This document shows positions 26,212 to 34,295 of a stretch of DNA of 64,000 nucleotides, piece after piece. The stretch covers positions 4,379,180 through 4,443,179 of the forward strand of contig AP024629.1 of assembly GCA_019670725.1 (NCBI GenBank). Direction: 5' to 3'. A model generated the notes under the pieces. It saw nothing but the letters and a program-made list of their open reading frames with translations, was not told the DNA's origin and ran no database searches. How positions within the stretch are numbered: position 1 is the first letter of the stretch; every line of letters starts with the position of its first letter. Made by a program: the position numbers and the translations under genes. Source of the DNA: Alphaproteobacteria bacterium SO-S41 (lineage in GTDB: Bacteria; Pseudomonadota; Alphaproteobacteria; Micropepsales; Micropepsaceae).

Positions 26212-27444
26212 ATGCTGACCACCCGGGAAAACGAACTGCTGACCCGCGTCGAAGGCGACGCGCCCATGGGCCGGATGATGCGCGCGACCTACTGGATTCC
26301 CGCCGCGACTAGTCGGACCTTGATCGCCGACGGCACACCACAGCGGGTGCGCCTCTTCGGGGATGACTTCGTCGCCTTCCGCGCGACCGACGGCCGGGTG
26401 GGCTTCTTCGACGAGCGCTGCCCGCATCGTGGCGTTTCACTGGCCTTGGCGCGCAATGAAAACTGCGCCCTCCAATGTATTTTCCACGGCTGGCGCTTCC
26501 ACGTCTCCGGCGAAACCATCGAAACGCCGACCCAAGCCATCGCGGCCGAGCAATTCGCCAAGACGATCAAGGTCAACCACTATCCCGTGCGCGAGGCCGG
26601 AGGGCTCGTGTGGGTCTGGCTGGGCGGCGGTGCGCCCGCACCCTTTCCCGATTTCCCCTTCACGCATCTGGCCGAGCACCAGATCAGCATGGGCGCCACC
26701 AAGGTTCCGGTGAACTACCTGCAGGGGCTGGAGGCGACGCTCGATTCCTCGCACATCGCCTATCTGCATCGCGACTGGATCGGCGATCTCGGCGCGGCTT
26801 TCAAAACGACCGGCGATGTTCATGCTCCCGAATTTCGTTTCGTCAGCCAGCCCTATGGCTTCAGCGCCGGCGCCTTGCGGCAACGGCCGGACGGCCGGAC
26901 CGACGTGCGATGTGCGGAATTCGTTCTGCCGTTCCATACCTCCACGCCGACCAGCCGCCCGGGCATGGGAAGTTTTCAATTCCTCGTTCCTATCGACGAC
27001 GTCACGACCTGGTGGCTGATCATCTTCTGGAACGCTCACGGCCCCATCGATCCCGCTGTGCTCGAGATCCAGGGCCCTGAGCATGCGGATCTCGACAATT
27101 TCGTGCCCCCGCTCGGCGGACCGGAGACGCATTGGGGGCAGGATCGCGCGGCCATGAAGGCGGGCTCATTTTCGGGCTTCCGCGCCGGGCTGCTGAGTGA
27201 GGACACCGTCGTCCAGGTCAGCATGGGGCCGATCGCCGATCGCACCAAGGAACAGCTCTGTTCAGGCGACGCCGCCATCGTGCGTCTGCGCCGGACATTG
27301 CTGGACGCCGCAGCGCGGCATCAAGCCGGCAAACCCGTCAATCCGCACGCCATGTCCTATAGGACGCTCCAGGCGCATGCCGGCGTGGTCGATACCGTCG
27401 GCAGCTGGACGGACCTGGCGGGAGCTGAAATAGCCCCGGGATAA
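26212..27444 (+). CDS. Rieske non-haem iron oxygenase, alpha subunit
   Basis: A 410-residue ring-hydroxylating or demethylating oxygenase. The Rieske [2Fe-2S] ligands are C70/H72 (CPHRG) and C89/H92 (CIFHGW). The mononuclear iron site is NYLQGLEATLDSSHIAYLH with bridging D178 and ligands H181 and H186. Size and order resemble the phthalate-dioxygenase/vanillate-demethylase group. No reductase or ferredoxin gene is in the window, so electrons must come from elsewhere. An attack on a ring or methoxy group before or after CoA activation is inferred. Confidence 0.9.
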   Translation: MLTTRENELLTRVEGDAPMGRMMRATYWIPAATSRTLIADGTPQRVRLFGDDFVAFRATDGRVGFFDERCPHRGVSLALARNENCALQCIFHGWRFHVSGETIETPTQAIAAEQFAKTIKVNHYPVREAGGLVWVWLGGGAPAPFPDFPFTHLAEHQISMGATKVPVNYLQGLEATLDSSHIAYLHRDWIGDLGAAFKTTGDVHAPEFRFVSQPYGFSAGALRQRPDGRTDVRCAEFVLPFHTSTPTSRPGMGSFQFLVPIDDVTTWWLIIFWNAHGPIDPAVLEIQGPEHADLDNFVPPLGGPETHWGQDRAAMKAGSFSGFRAGLLSEDTVVQVSMGPIADRTKEQLCSGDAAIVRLRRTLLDAAARHQAGKPVNPHAMSYRTLQAHAGVVDTVGSWTDLAGAEIAPG

Positions 27445-27458
27445 CCGCGCGTCAGGCT

Positions 27459-27485
27459 GTTGGCGTTTAACGACAACACGCCAAC
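27459..27485. terminator. Inverted repeat after the Rieske gene
   Basis: GTTGGCGT (27459-27466) and ACGCCAAC (27478-27485) form a perfect 8-bp stem with an 11-base loop. No T-run directly follows; T-rich stretches come about 45 bp later. Likely the transcript end. Confidence 0.45.
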
Positions 27486-27580
27486 GACGGCGGTCGCCGG
27501 CAACCGCAATCGCCAGAAGAATCAGCGGATTTTTGGATTTTTACCCGCCGACTGCCGGCGAACGGCGGCAATCGGTTAAA

Positions 27581-27665
27581 TGGTGCCCAGAAGAGGACTC
27601 GAACCTCCACGCCTCGCGGCGCTGCTACCTGAAAGCAGTGCGTCTACCAATTCCGCCATCTGGGC
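27581..27665 (-). tRNA. tRNA-Leu(CAG)
   Basis: Complete minus-strand tRNA of 85 nt. Acceptor GCCCAGA pairs with TCTGGGC, followed by discriminator A and an encoded CCA. The D arm has the Leu-type GCGGAATTGGTAGACGC, the anticodon arm is CTGCT-TTCAGGT-AGCAG (anticodon CAG), a long class II variable arm follows, and the T loop is GGTTCGAACC. It marks the right edge of the catabolic locus. Confidence 0.97.
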
Positions 27666-27681
27666 ACGGATCGGAGGCGGG

Positions 27682-27710
27682 TGACTAAGGCCCGGCAGCT
27701 TGGTTGTCAA
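27682..27710 (-). promoter_or_regulatory. Candidate tRNA-Leu promoter
   Basis: Minus-strand -35 TTGACA (27705-27710) with a 17-bp spacer to TAGTCA (27682-27687). The -35 is perfect but the -10 is poor. The distance to the tRNA 5' end (17 bp) is reasonable. Confidence 0.4.
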
Positions 27711-27821
27711 TGCGGGTCCGGCTGGGTGCGGCATGATGATGCCGCGCGCGCCTCTGTGACGAATGTGCCTTAGCGCCGCCACCATGGAGGCGTAGGGATG
27801 CGGCTCACCGGAGTCTGCCCC

Positions 27822-28205
27822 ATGCTGCTGTCCCTGCGTCTCGGCCGTCACGCGCAATTGCAGAAGGCCGCGAACAACGCCCCGCCTGTCTCAAGGGGCG
27901 CCAAGGGCGATGGCATCGCCGCCCTGCAGGAGGGGCTGGCCGATCTCGGCATGGACCTGACGATCTCGTCGGGGCCGGAGGGGTTTGACGGGATCTTCGG
28001 TTCGGAGACCGACCGCGCGGTGCGCCAGTTCCAGAGCGAGAATGCGCTCAGCGCCGACGGCATCGCAGGCAAGCTGACGCTGCACAAACTGGACGGACTT
28101 CTAATCCTGGGCGGCTTCGACGACCGCGATCCCGCCGAGGTGAAGGCCGGCGAAGCCGCGGACCGGATCAAGCCGGTGCCGTTCCGCAGCAACTCCAACT
28201 ATTGA
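27822..28205 (+). CDS. Peptidoglycan-binding (PGBD-1) domain protein
   Basis: A 127-residue protein with one peptidoglycan-binding-like domain (about residues 30-90: DGIAALQEGLADLGMDLTI, then FDGIFGSETDRAVRQFQSEN and LSADGIAGKLTLHKL). There is no evident signal peptide, which is odd for a wall-binding protein; such domains also occur in phage-tail-like and export-system proteins. ATG 27822 is preferred to 27798 because the family region begins soon after. It is 7 bp before the next gene, so they are likely co-expressed. Confidence 0.7.
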   Translation: MLLSLRLGRHAQLQKAANNAPPVSRGAKGDGIAALQEGLADLGMDLTISSGPEGFDGIFGSETDRAVRQFQSENALSADGIAGKLTLHKLDGLLILGGFDDRDPAEVKAGEAADRIKPVPFRSNSNY

Positions 28206-28212
28206 GGGCCGC

Positions 28213-29100
28213 GTGGCAGTCAATCTGAAGAACGGCATCAAGCTGACGACCGCCGAGGTCAATCCCGAAGTCGCGGACGCCACGGGCACGCTGCGCTTCG
28301 AGGACGATCCGCTGCAGCCCAACGGCAAGGGCATCGCGGTGACGAGCGCGTCGAGCATGGTCGACAAGAAGATGGCGCCGACCGTCGCGGCCTTCCGCGC
28401 CAATGGCCGCTTCGCCTCGACGGGGGTGCCCGCGGCCGATCTGCAGAGCGTCGATGTGCGCTACATGCAGCTCGCGCAGATCAATTTCTACACCGCCACC
28501 TATGCCGGCAAACGCAGTGCCGAGGGCATGGTCGACTATGCCTATACCGGCAATCTGACGGGCAAGTTCCTGCTGGACTGCCTGACCAATTCGCAGGCGA
28601 CCGACGGCGTCAACCGCCCGTTCTACAACAACGAAGACACCGCGCGGCAGGGGGCCAGCTTCTTCCCCTCGCTCAACGACACGCCGCGCGCGAACATCGC
28701 GCTCAATCTCTACAACGGCAAAACGGGCCGCGAGAACTATCTGTGGAATTTCGAATCCTCGACGTTCTTCGTCACCTATGCCGTCTTCAAGCATAAGGAC
28801 GGCACGATCGAGCCGATCGAGGGCTGCTCGTGGCAGCTCGACCGCGAGATCGAGCTGCGCTGGAAGGACGGCAAGCCGGAACGCAAGACATTCAAGTCGT
28901 CGCTGGTCATCAAGGACAAGCACGTGACGCCGGCCAAGAGCCCGCAGATCGCCAAGCTGCTGACCGATTCCAGCGGGCTGGAGATCATCAACGTCGCCAC
29001 CAACAAGGCGCTGGGCCAGATGCGCTCCAGCCCCGCCAGCATCCGGTTCGACGAGCTGCCGACCTATTGGGACGGGTTCGTCGAGGATTTCTGGACCTAG
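28213..29100 (+). CDS. Unknown protein, 295 residues
   Basis: Starts at GTG 28213, right after the PGBD protein. No family recognised. The sequence has no signal peptide or membrane span, is rich in Asn, Thr and aromatic residues, and alternates in a beta-strand manner (VDVRYMQLAQINFYTATYAG, and LWNFESSTFFVTYAVFKH). The C-terminus ends DGFVEDFWT. Partnership with the PGBD protein is the only contextual clue; an effector or structural part of a surface machine would fit, but this is speculation. Confidence 0.7.
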   Translation: MAVNLKNGIKLTTAEVNPEVADATGTLRFEDDPLQPNGKGIAVTSASSMVDKKMAPTVAAFRANGRFASTGVPAADLQSVDVRYMQLAQINFYTATYAGKRSAEGMVDYAYTGNLTGKFLLDCLTNSQATDGVNRPFYNNEDTARQGASFFPSLNDTPRANIALNLYNGKTGRENYLWNFESSTFFVTYAVFKHKDGTIEPIEGCSWQLDREIELRWKDGKPERKTFKSSLVIKDKHVTPAKSPQIAKLLTDSSGLEIINVATNKALGQMRSSPASIRFDELPTYWDGFVEDFWT

Positions 29101-29177
29101 GCGGCGCGGCGGTCGGTCGCAAGCGGGTGCGGCGGGACGGGGCTATGCTGTGCGTCCAACCCGCCGGAGGCATTTCT

Positions 29178-29474
29178 ATGGGACACGGACGTGAGCGCGC
29201 GCCGCCGGTGCGCGAGGGCCGGACCGAAACCGCGGAACGCGCGCCCGACACCGCCTTCGCGGCGCTGCTGAAGGCGACGCCCACCGAGCACAGCTGGACG
29301 TTCCTGACCTATCGCGACGAGACCGGCGGCTGGCGCTGGGCGCTGAGGACCCCGGAGGGGCGGATCGCCGCCCGCGGCGAGGACGCCTTCACCAGCCATG
29401 CCGACGTGCTGGCGGCGATCGACCTCATCCGGTCCAGCCAGGTCGCCCAGGCCCCCGTCGAGGACATGCCATAG
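29178..29474 (+). CDS. Small DUF1508-like (YegP-type) protein
   Basis: A 98-residue protein. The region WTFLTYRDETGGWRWALRTP and GRIAARGEDAFTSHADVLAAI resembles the DUF1508 repeat of YegP, in which short strands end with a helix that contacts the next repeat. ATG 29178 has GGAGG 7 bases upstream, much better than an in-frame ATG at 29145. Function of the family is not established. It precedes the NDUFA9-like gene by 52 bp. Confidence 0.6.
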   Translation: MGHGRERAPPVREGRTETAERAPDTAFAALLKATPTEHSWTFLTYRDETGGWRWALRTPEGRIAARGEDAFTSHADVLAAIDLIRSSQVAQAPVEDMP

Positions 29475-29526
29475 GTCTTTCGCTGCAGCGCGGGACGGGT
29501 TATTCCGGCGCCAAGCGAGGGTTATC

Positions 29527-30477
29527 ATGTCGGGTCGCATCGTTACCGTGTTCGGCGCTTCCGGGTTTCTGGGGCGGCATATCGTGCGGGCGCTTGCCAA
29601 GGACGGCTGGCGCATCCGCGCCACGTCGCGCCGGCCGCAGCTCGCCGAGTTCCTGCGCCCCATGGGCATGGTCGGCCAGGTCCAGCCCTTCAAGGCGGAT
29701 ATCCTGGACGAGGCCAGCGTCGCGGCCGCGGTGCGCGGCGCCGATGCGGTCATCAATCTCGCGGGCATCATGCATGGCGGGTTCGGCGGCAAACGCTTCG
29801 ACGTGATCCACGAAGAAGGCGCGGCCCGGGTCGCCGCGGCGGCCAAGGCGGCGGGCGTCGCCCATCTCATCCATGTCTCGGCGCTGGGTGCGACGGCAGA
29901 GTCGGCCTCGCACTACGCCCGTTCCAAGGCGGCGGGCGAGGTTGCGGTCAAGGACGCGTTCCCCGAGGCGGTGATCCTGCGCCCCTCGACCGTGTTCGGC
30001 CAGGAAGACCAGTTCTTCAACCGCTTCGGCAATCTCGCGCGCTACACGCTGGCGCTGCCGCTTATCGGCGGCGGCGCGACGAAGTTCCAGCCGGTCTTTG
30101 TCGGCGATATCGCGGCGGCGGTGGCGAAGCTGGTGGCCGAGCCGCAGACCGCCGGCGCGACCTACGAGCTGGGCGGGCCGGAAGTGCTGACCTTCCGCGA
30201 GATCATGGAGCTGATCGTCAAGGTGACGCAGCGCCGGCGCCTGCTGATCCCCCTGCCCTTCTTCGCGGCCAAGCTGATGGCCTATCCCGCATCGCTGCTG
30301 CCCAATCCGCCGCTGACGCCCGACCAGGTCGACCTGCTGAAGGGCGATTCGATCGTCGCCGACGGCGCCCAGGGTTTCGCGGCGCTGGGCATCGTGCCGG
30401 AAGCGGCGGAGGCGATCGTGCCCTCCTATCTGTGGCGCTTCCGCAAGACCGGCCAGTTCGAGGCGGCCGCCAGCTGA
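29527..30477 (+). CDS. NDUFA9-like NAD(P)-binding SDR protein
   Basis: Extended SDR of 316 residues, of the complex I NDUFA9-related family widespread in Alphaproteobacteria. It has VFGASGFLGRHIVRAL (Rossmann loop, residues 8-23), INLAGIM, HVSALGA, YARSKAAGE in the active-site helix, and VFVGDIAAAV. In mitochondria the relative is an accessory subunit of complex I; the bacterial proteins are thought to bind NADP and act in quinone or lipid metabolism, without firm assignment. It overlaps the next gene by 46 bp. Confidence 0.85.
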   Translation: MSGRIVTVFGASGFLGRHIVRALAKDGWRIRATSRRPQLAEFLRPMGMVGQVQPFKADILDEASVAAAVRGADAVINLAGIMHGGFGGKRFDVIHEEGAARVAAAAKAAGVAHLIHVSALGATAESASHYARSKAAGEVAVKDAFPEAVILRPSTVFGQEDQFFNRFGNLARYTLALPLIGGGATKFQPVFVGDIAAAVAKLVAEPQTAGATYELGGPEVLTFREIMELIVKVTQRRRLLIPLPFFAAKLMAYPASLLPNPPLTPDQVDLLKGDSIVADGAQGFAALGIVPEAAEAIVPSYLWRFRKTGQFEAAAS

Positions 30478-31391
30478 GCGTTCCCGACTGGACCTGGATT
30501 GCGCTGACCGTCGCCGCGGCCTCGTTCCAGGCGGCGCGGACCTCCGCACAGAAATGGCTGAGCGGGCGGATCTCGACCGACGCGGCGACCTATGTGCGCT
30601 ATCTCTTCGCGCTGCCGATCGCGCTCGCCTATGCGCTTATCCTCACCTTCGCTTTCGGCGCGGTGCTGCCGGTTCCGACGCTGGGCGGGCTCGCCTGGGC
30701 GGCGACCGGCGCGATGAGCCAGATCGGCGGGACCTGGTTCCTGCTGAAGGCGCTGGAGAGCCGCAACTTCGCCGTCGGCGTCGCCTATTCGAAGACCGAC
30801 GTGGTTCAGGCCGCGATCTTCGAGGCCGTCGTGATGGGCGCGGCGGTCACCTGGGGCGCCGCGGCCGGCATCGTCATCGCGACGCTGGCGGTCATGCTGA
30901 TCGCCGCGAAGGGCAGCGAGAAGCCGTTGCGCGCGCTGATCGACGGCCTCGGCGAACCTTCAGCGGTCTATGGCCTGCTCTCGGGCGCGAGCCTGGCGGT
31001 CTCCGGCGTCGCGGTGCGCGGCGCGGTGCTGGCGCTGGATGACGGCGACATCGCCGCCGCCTCGGTGGTCGGCCTGCTGATGGTGCTGACGATCCAGGTG
31101 GTCGTGATGGGCCTCTATCTGATGGTCCGCGAGCGCACCGCGTTCCTTTCGATCGGGCGGGCGTGGAAGGCCTCGGCCTTTGCCGGGATCGTCGGCGGCC
31201 TCGGATCGCTCTGCTGGTTCTGGGCGCTGGGGCTGCAGCAGGTTGCTTACGTCCGTACGCTGGGGCTGGTCGAGATTCTCGCGACGGTCATGCTGTCGCG
31301 CTTCCTCTTCAAGGAAAGCCCGCAGCGGCGCGAGCTGATCGGCATCGCGATCCTGCTGGTCGGGATCGCGCTGGTGCTGAACGCGGGCTGA
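30432..31391 (+). CDS. EamA/DMT-superfamily transporter
   Basis: Inner-membrane protein of about 305-319 residues with ten predicted spans in two EamA repeats (for example GAMSQIGGTWFLLKALESR near the middle of the first, and GGLGSLCWFWALGLQQVAYV in the second). Substrate unknown; the family exports metabolites or amino acids. The start is uncertain: GTG 30432 overlaps the upstream gene by 46 bp, while CTG 30474 would sit on its stop codon. Convergent with the 502-residue gene, with only 3 bp between stops. Confidence 0.8.
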   Translation: MALPQDRPVRGGRQLSVPDWTWIALTVAAASFQAARTSAQKWLSGRISTDAATYVRYLFALPIALAYALILTFAFGAVLPVPTLGGLAWAATGAMSQIGGTWFLLKALESRNFAVGVAYSKTDVVQAAIFEAVVMGAAVTWGAAAGIVIATLAVMLIAAKGSEKPLRALIDGLGEPSAVYGLLSGASLAVSGVAVRGAVLALDDGDIAAASVVGLLMVLTIQVVVMGLYLMVRERTAFLSIGRAWKASAFAGIVGGLGSLCWFWALGLQQVAYVRTLGLVEILATVMLSRFLFKESPQRRELIGIAILLVGIALVLNAG

Positions 31392-31394
31392 GCC

Positions 31395-32903
31395 TCAGGG
31401 AATGCGGCGCGGCGGGGGCGGCGGCGGCCGGTTCGGCGGCGGCGGCGAGGAGGTGAGACCCTGCGGCCGTGGCGGCGGCGTGGGCGCCAGGCGATTTGGC
31501 GGGCCGCCGGGCCGCGGCGCGATGCCTTGCGGTCGCGCAATGCGGCCGCCGACCGGCGGCGGCGGCCTGATCGTCGTGACGGGCAGCGCGCCATAGGCGG
31601 ACTCGACCTGTGTCAGCGCGGCCAGGAGCTGCGCATCCGTGGCGTCGCCCTTGATCGTCTCGACGAAGTCCTTCAGGTCGTTGGCCGTGCTGATCGCGTC
31701 GTTGATGACGGTGATGCCGAGCGCCGCCTTGTCGGAGAGCGTATCGAGTTGCAGGCTGGCGCCGTAGGCGCCGCCCGCCAGCGCCAGCGAGCCGAACACC
31801 TTGATCGCCATGTTGATGATGGCGATGGCGCGCGGGTTGGTCTCGATGCCATTCAACGTCGTGATGGTCTGGGTGAGCTTGTCGTATTCCGCCATGCCCT
31901 TTTCGTAGCGGAGATAGGCGCCGGAGATCGTCAGCCTCTGCCGCATGCCGAGCTTGAGCACGCCGGAATCGAGCAGTTCAGAGATGTGCTTCTCCAGCTT
32001 CCCGATCTTCGGCATCTCCTGGCCGGGATGGGCCTTCTTCCACTCGTCGATCTGATCCAGCACGTCGAACAGCTGTGCGGCGAGCCGGTTGGCGATCCCA
32101 TAGAGGTGGCCGAGCTTGCCCTTGTAGGTGCTCATGTCGGCATTGATCTTCGAGAGGCTCGGCAGCAATTGCTGGCGGACGAAGGGCAGCGCCTCGAGCG
32201 CCGGTAGGAGACCGATCGTGTCGAGCACCGCGCCGCTGATCTGCATCGTGCGGCCCTGGCTGACGCTGCGCATATAGGCGCTGAGCAGTACGTTCAACGA
32301 TTTGTGGATGCGCTGCTGCTGTTCCTCGGCGTCGCGCCAGCATTCGGCGAGCTTGTTGATCGCGCCGGCGATCGACTTCACGCCCGCGGCGATGGCGAGC
32401 GTGATGCTGGCGCCGCCGGTGGGCAGCGCGAGGCCGACGCTCACCGCCGTCAGCGTCAGGCCGACCGCGATGAAGATCAGGTCCTTACGCATCCCCTTGT
32501 AGTATTTGCCCCACGCCTGGTTCATGTCGGCGTGGCGCTTGAGGACGCCGTCGACGAGTGCGTTGACCTCGGCCTCGCCCTGCTTCAGCGCGTTCTCGAC
32601 GCGCAGCTTGAAGGCGACATTGTAGGTCTGGGTCGGCGCCATGAACGGCAGGATCCGATCGCGCACGATCTTCTGGCCGATGCCGATCATGTCGAGCTGG
32701 ATCTTCTGCTTCAGCAGCGGATTGCTCTGGAGGACCGTGTAGGCCTCCTGGCTGAGCTTGATCTCGTATTGCAGCTTCACCGCATCCATGTCGGCGAAGC
32801 GCTTGTCCTGCGCCGCGGTCATGGTGGCCGGCCGCGGCTTCAGGAAGCGCAGGACCTGACCCAGCGAGGTCTCGTAGATGTTCAGTTTTTGCGTCAGCGC
32901 CAT
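31395..32903 (-). CDS. Large helical protein with hydrophobic hairpin and proline-rich tail
   Basis: A 502-residue protein with no family I recognise. Residues 1-140 are amphipathic helices with heptad character; 141-183 form a strongly hydrophobic segment broken by PTGG at 161-164, like a membrane-inserting hairpin; 185-440 are again helical, with a second apolar patch at 358-385 (IAIINMAIKVFGSLALAGG); 441-502 are dominated by Pro, Arg and Gly with runs of four to six prolines. There is no signal peptide. The layout recalls alpha-pore-forming toxins (HBL/XaxA style), without sequence proof. ATG 32903 has GGGGGAGA upstream. Confidence 0.75.
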   Translation of the reverse strand: MALTQKLNIYETSLGQVLRFLKPRPATMTAAQDKRFADMDAVKLQYEIKLSQEAYTVLQSNPLLKQKIQLDMIGIGQKIVRDRILPFMAPTQTYNVAFKLRVENALKQGEAEVNALVDGVLKRHADMNQAWGKYYKGMRKDLIFIAVGLTLTAVSVGLALPTGGASITLAIAAGVKSIAGAINKLAECWRDAEEQQQRIHKSLNVLLSAYMRSVSQGRTMQISGAVLDTIGLLPALEALPFVRQQLLPSLSKINADMSTYKGKLGHLYGIANRLAAQLFDVLDQIDEWKKAHPGQEMPKIGKLEKHISELLDSGVLKLGMRQRLTISGAYLRYEKGMAEYDKLTQTITTLNGIETNPRAIAIINMAIKVFGSLALAGGAYGASLQLDTLSDKAALGITVINDAISTANDLKDFVETIKGDATDAQLLAALTQVESAYGALPVTTIRPPPPVGGRIARPQGIAPRPGGPPNRLAPTPPPRPQGLTSSPPPPNRPPPPPPRRIP

Positions 32904-32978
32904 GATGTCTCCCCCGGCCCCTGGCGCGGACAGGGGCATTTTTATCAAATGCTGTAAAGCGGCGGCGCGGTCGCAGGC

Positions 32979-33530
32979 TTAACGCCCGGCGGCCTTCAGC
33001 CCGATCATCAGCAGGCCGACATGCATGGCCTGGATCATGCCGCCGGTGAGGGCGATTTCGACCGCCTCGGCGATGGGCATGCGGACGATCTCGATGGCTT
33101 CCGAGCCGTCGAGATGCTGGGCGCCGGTCGGGGTGACGCCCTCCGCCAGCGAGACATGGAGACGGTTAGCGTGGGTCGCGGGATTGGGCGAGAGCGCCGC
33201 GATATGGCGGATCGACGGGGCGCGATAGCCGGTCTCCTCCTCCAGCTCGCGCGCCGCGGCCGCGGCGGCATCCGCGTCGGTCGCATCCATCATGCCGCCG
33301 GGCAGTTCCAGCGACAGGCCGCCATAGCCGTGGCGGTACTGGCGCACGAGGATGATGTGATCCTTGGCGTCGATGGCGACGACATGGGTCCAGTCGCGAT
33401 ATTCGAAGACGTGATAGGCGCCGAGGACATGGCCGGAGGCGGTCTCGCATTCATCGCCGCGGACGCGCACCCAGGGGTCTTCGTAAAGCGTCTTCGAGGA
33501 GAGGACGCGCCAAGGCTTGATCTCGGTCAT
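32979..33530 (-). CDS. NUDIX hydrolase (ADP-ribose pyrophosphatase-like)
   Basis: A 183-residue NUDIX protein. The Nudix box runs from GGMMDATDADAAAAAARELEEE through TGY, with two residues inserted compared with GX5EX7REUXEEXGU, and the preceding ILVRQYRHGYGGLSLELPGG is typical of ADP-ribose/sugar-nucleotide pyrophosphatases. It probably cleans up a nucleoside diphosphate linked to another group. Start 33530 overlaps the RNase T2 stop in an ATGA junction. Confidence 0.88.
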   Translation of the reverse strand: MTEIKPWRVLSSKTLYEDPWVRVRGDECETASGHVLGAYHVFEYRDWTHVVAIDAKDHIILVRQYRHGYGGLSLELPGGMMDATDADAAAAAARELEEETGYRAPSIRHIAALSPNPATHANRLHVSLAEGVTPTGAQHLDGSEAIEIVRMPIAEAVEIALTGGMIQAMHVGLLMIGLKAAGR

Positions 33531-34291
33531 CGGGAACCTTCGGGGGCGGGGATGTCGACGCGGTCGCGGCGGCATTGCGAGCGGGCGGCTTGCGGGCCGC
33601 AGGGCTGGAACGCGAAGTCGCGGCTCATGCAGATGCGGACTTCGTCGAGCCGGTTGCCGTCGCACGTCACCGCCATCGCATCGGGGCGGAGTTCGGGATT
33701 GGCGCGCAGGAATTCGCCGATGACGTCGCGCGGCGAAAGCACGGTCTTTGCCTCCGGCTGCTGGAAGCGCGGAGGGATGGTGACCCTCTCCCACGCGGTG
33801 CGGACGGCGGCGAAATAGTCTTCCTGTGACAGCCCCGTGCAGGCGCCATGGCTGCGCCATTCATGGCCGATCAGGCCGCGCGAGGGCATGATGTCGAGCA
33901 TCTCGTCGATGAGCGCATCGGGCACACGGGGATTGTCGGTCGGGCAGTCCTCGGGATAGCCGCGCTCGTTCTGCGGCCAGAGTCCATGCACGATGAAGCC
34001 GAAGGGCCGCGCGCCGCATTGGAGACGGTCGCGCTCGGTCGCCTCGGTTTCGCAATAGGAGGGCGACCAGGAGAGCGAGAGCACGTAATAGTCGAAATCG
34101 CCGGCGGGGACCGGGCGGGCGTTCGGCTTGGCGGGCTTGGCCGGCGTCGCGGCGGGCGGTGCGGTGGAGGCCGTCGTCGCCGGCGGCGCGGACGGGGGCG
34201 TCGTCAGGCCGTCGAGATCGAAACCGAGCCAGGTCGCGATGGCGACGAAGAGCGCCGCCAGCGCGGCGGCAAGCGGCCCGGCCTTCTTCAT
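33527..34291 (-). CDS. Secreted ribonuclease T2
   Basis: Base-nonspecific endoribonuclease exported to the periplasm or outside, 254 residues. An N-terminal hydrophobic segment (LAAALAALFVAIATWLGFDL) is followed by a Pro/Ala/Thr linker (residues 30-62). The catalytic CAS I motif FIVHGLWP (VHGLWP at 101-106) and CAS II GHEWRSHGAC (about 142-151) supply both histidines and the Glu/Lys-position residues (here Glu and Arg). Several paired cysteines fit a disulphide-bonded exported enzyme. Coupled to the NUDIX gene, possibly scavenging nucleotides. Confidence 0.93.
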   Translation of the reverse strand: MKKAGPLAAALAALFVAIATWLGFDLDGLTTPPSAPPATTASTAPPAATPAKPAKPNARPVPAGDFDYYVLSLSWSPSYCETEATERDRLQCGARPFGFIVHGLWPQNERGYPEDCPTDNPRVPDALIDEMLDIMPSRGLIGHEWRSHGACTGLSQEDYFAAVRTAWERVTIPPRFQQPEAKTVLSPRDVIGEFLRANPELRPDAMAVTCDGNRLDEVRICMSRDFAFQPCGPQAARSQCRRDRVDIPAPEGSR

Positions 34292-34295
34292 CGCC

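Noticed and set aside
31396..31560. G- and GGC-rich low-complexity tract that looks like a tandem repeat
   Set aside because: It is simply the proline-coding 3' end of the 502-residue minus-strand gene; units are irregular.
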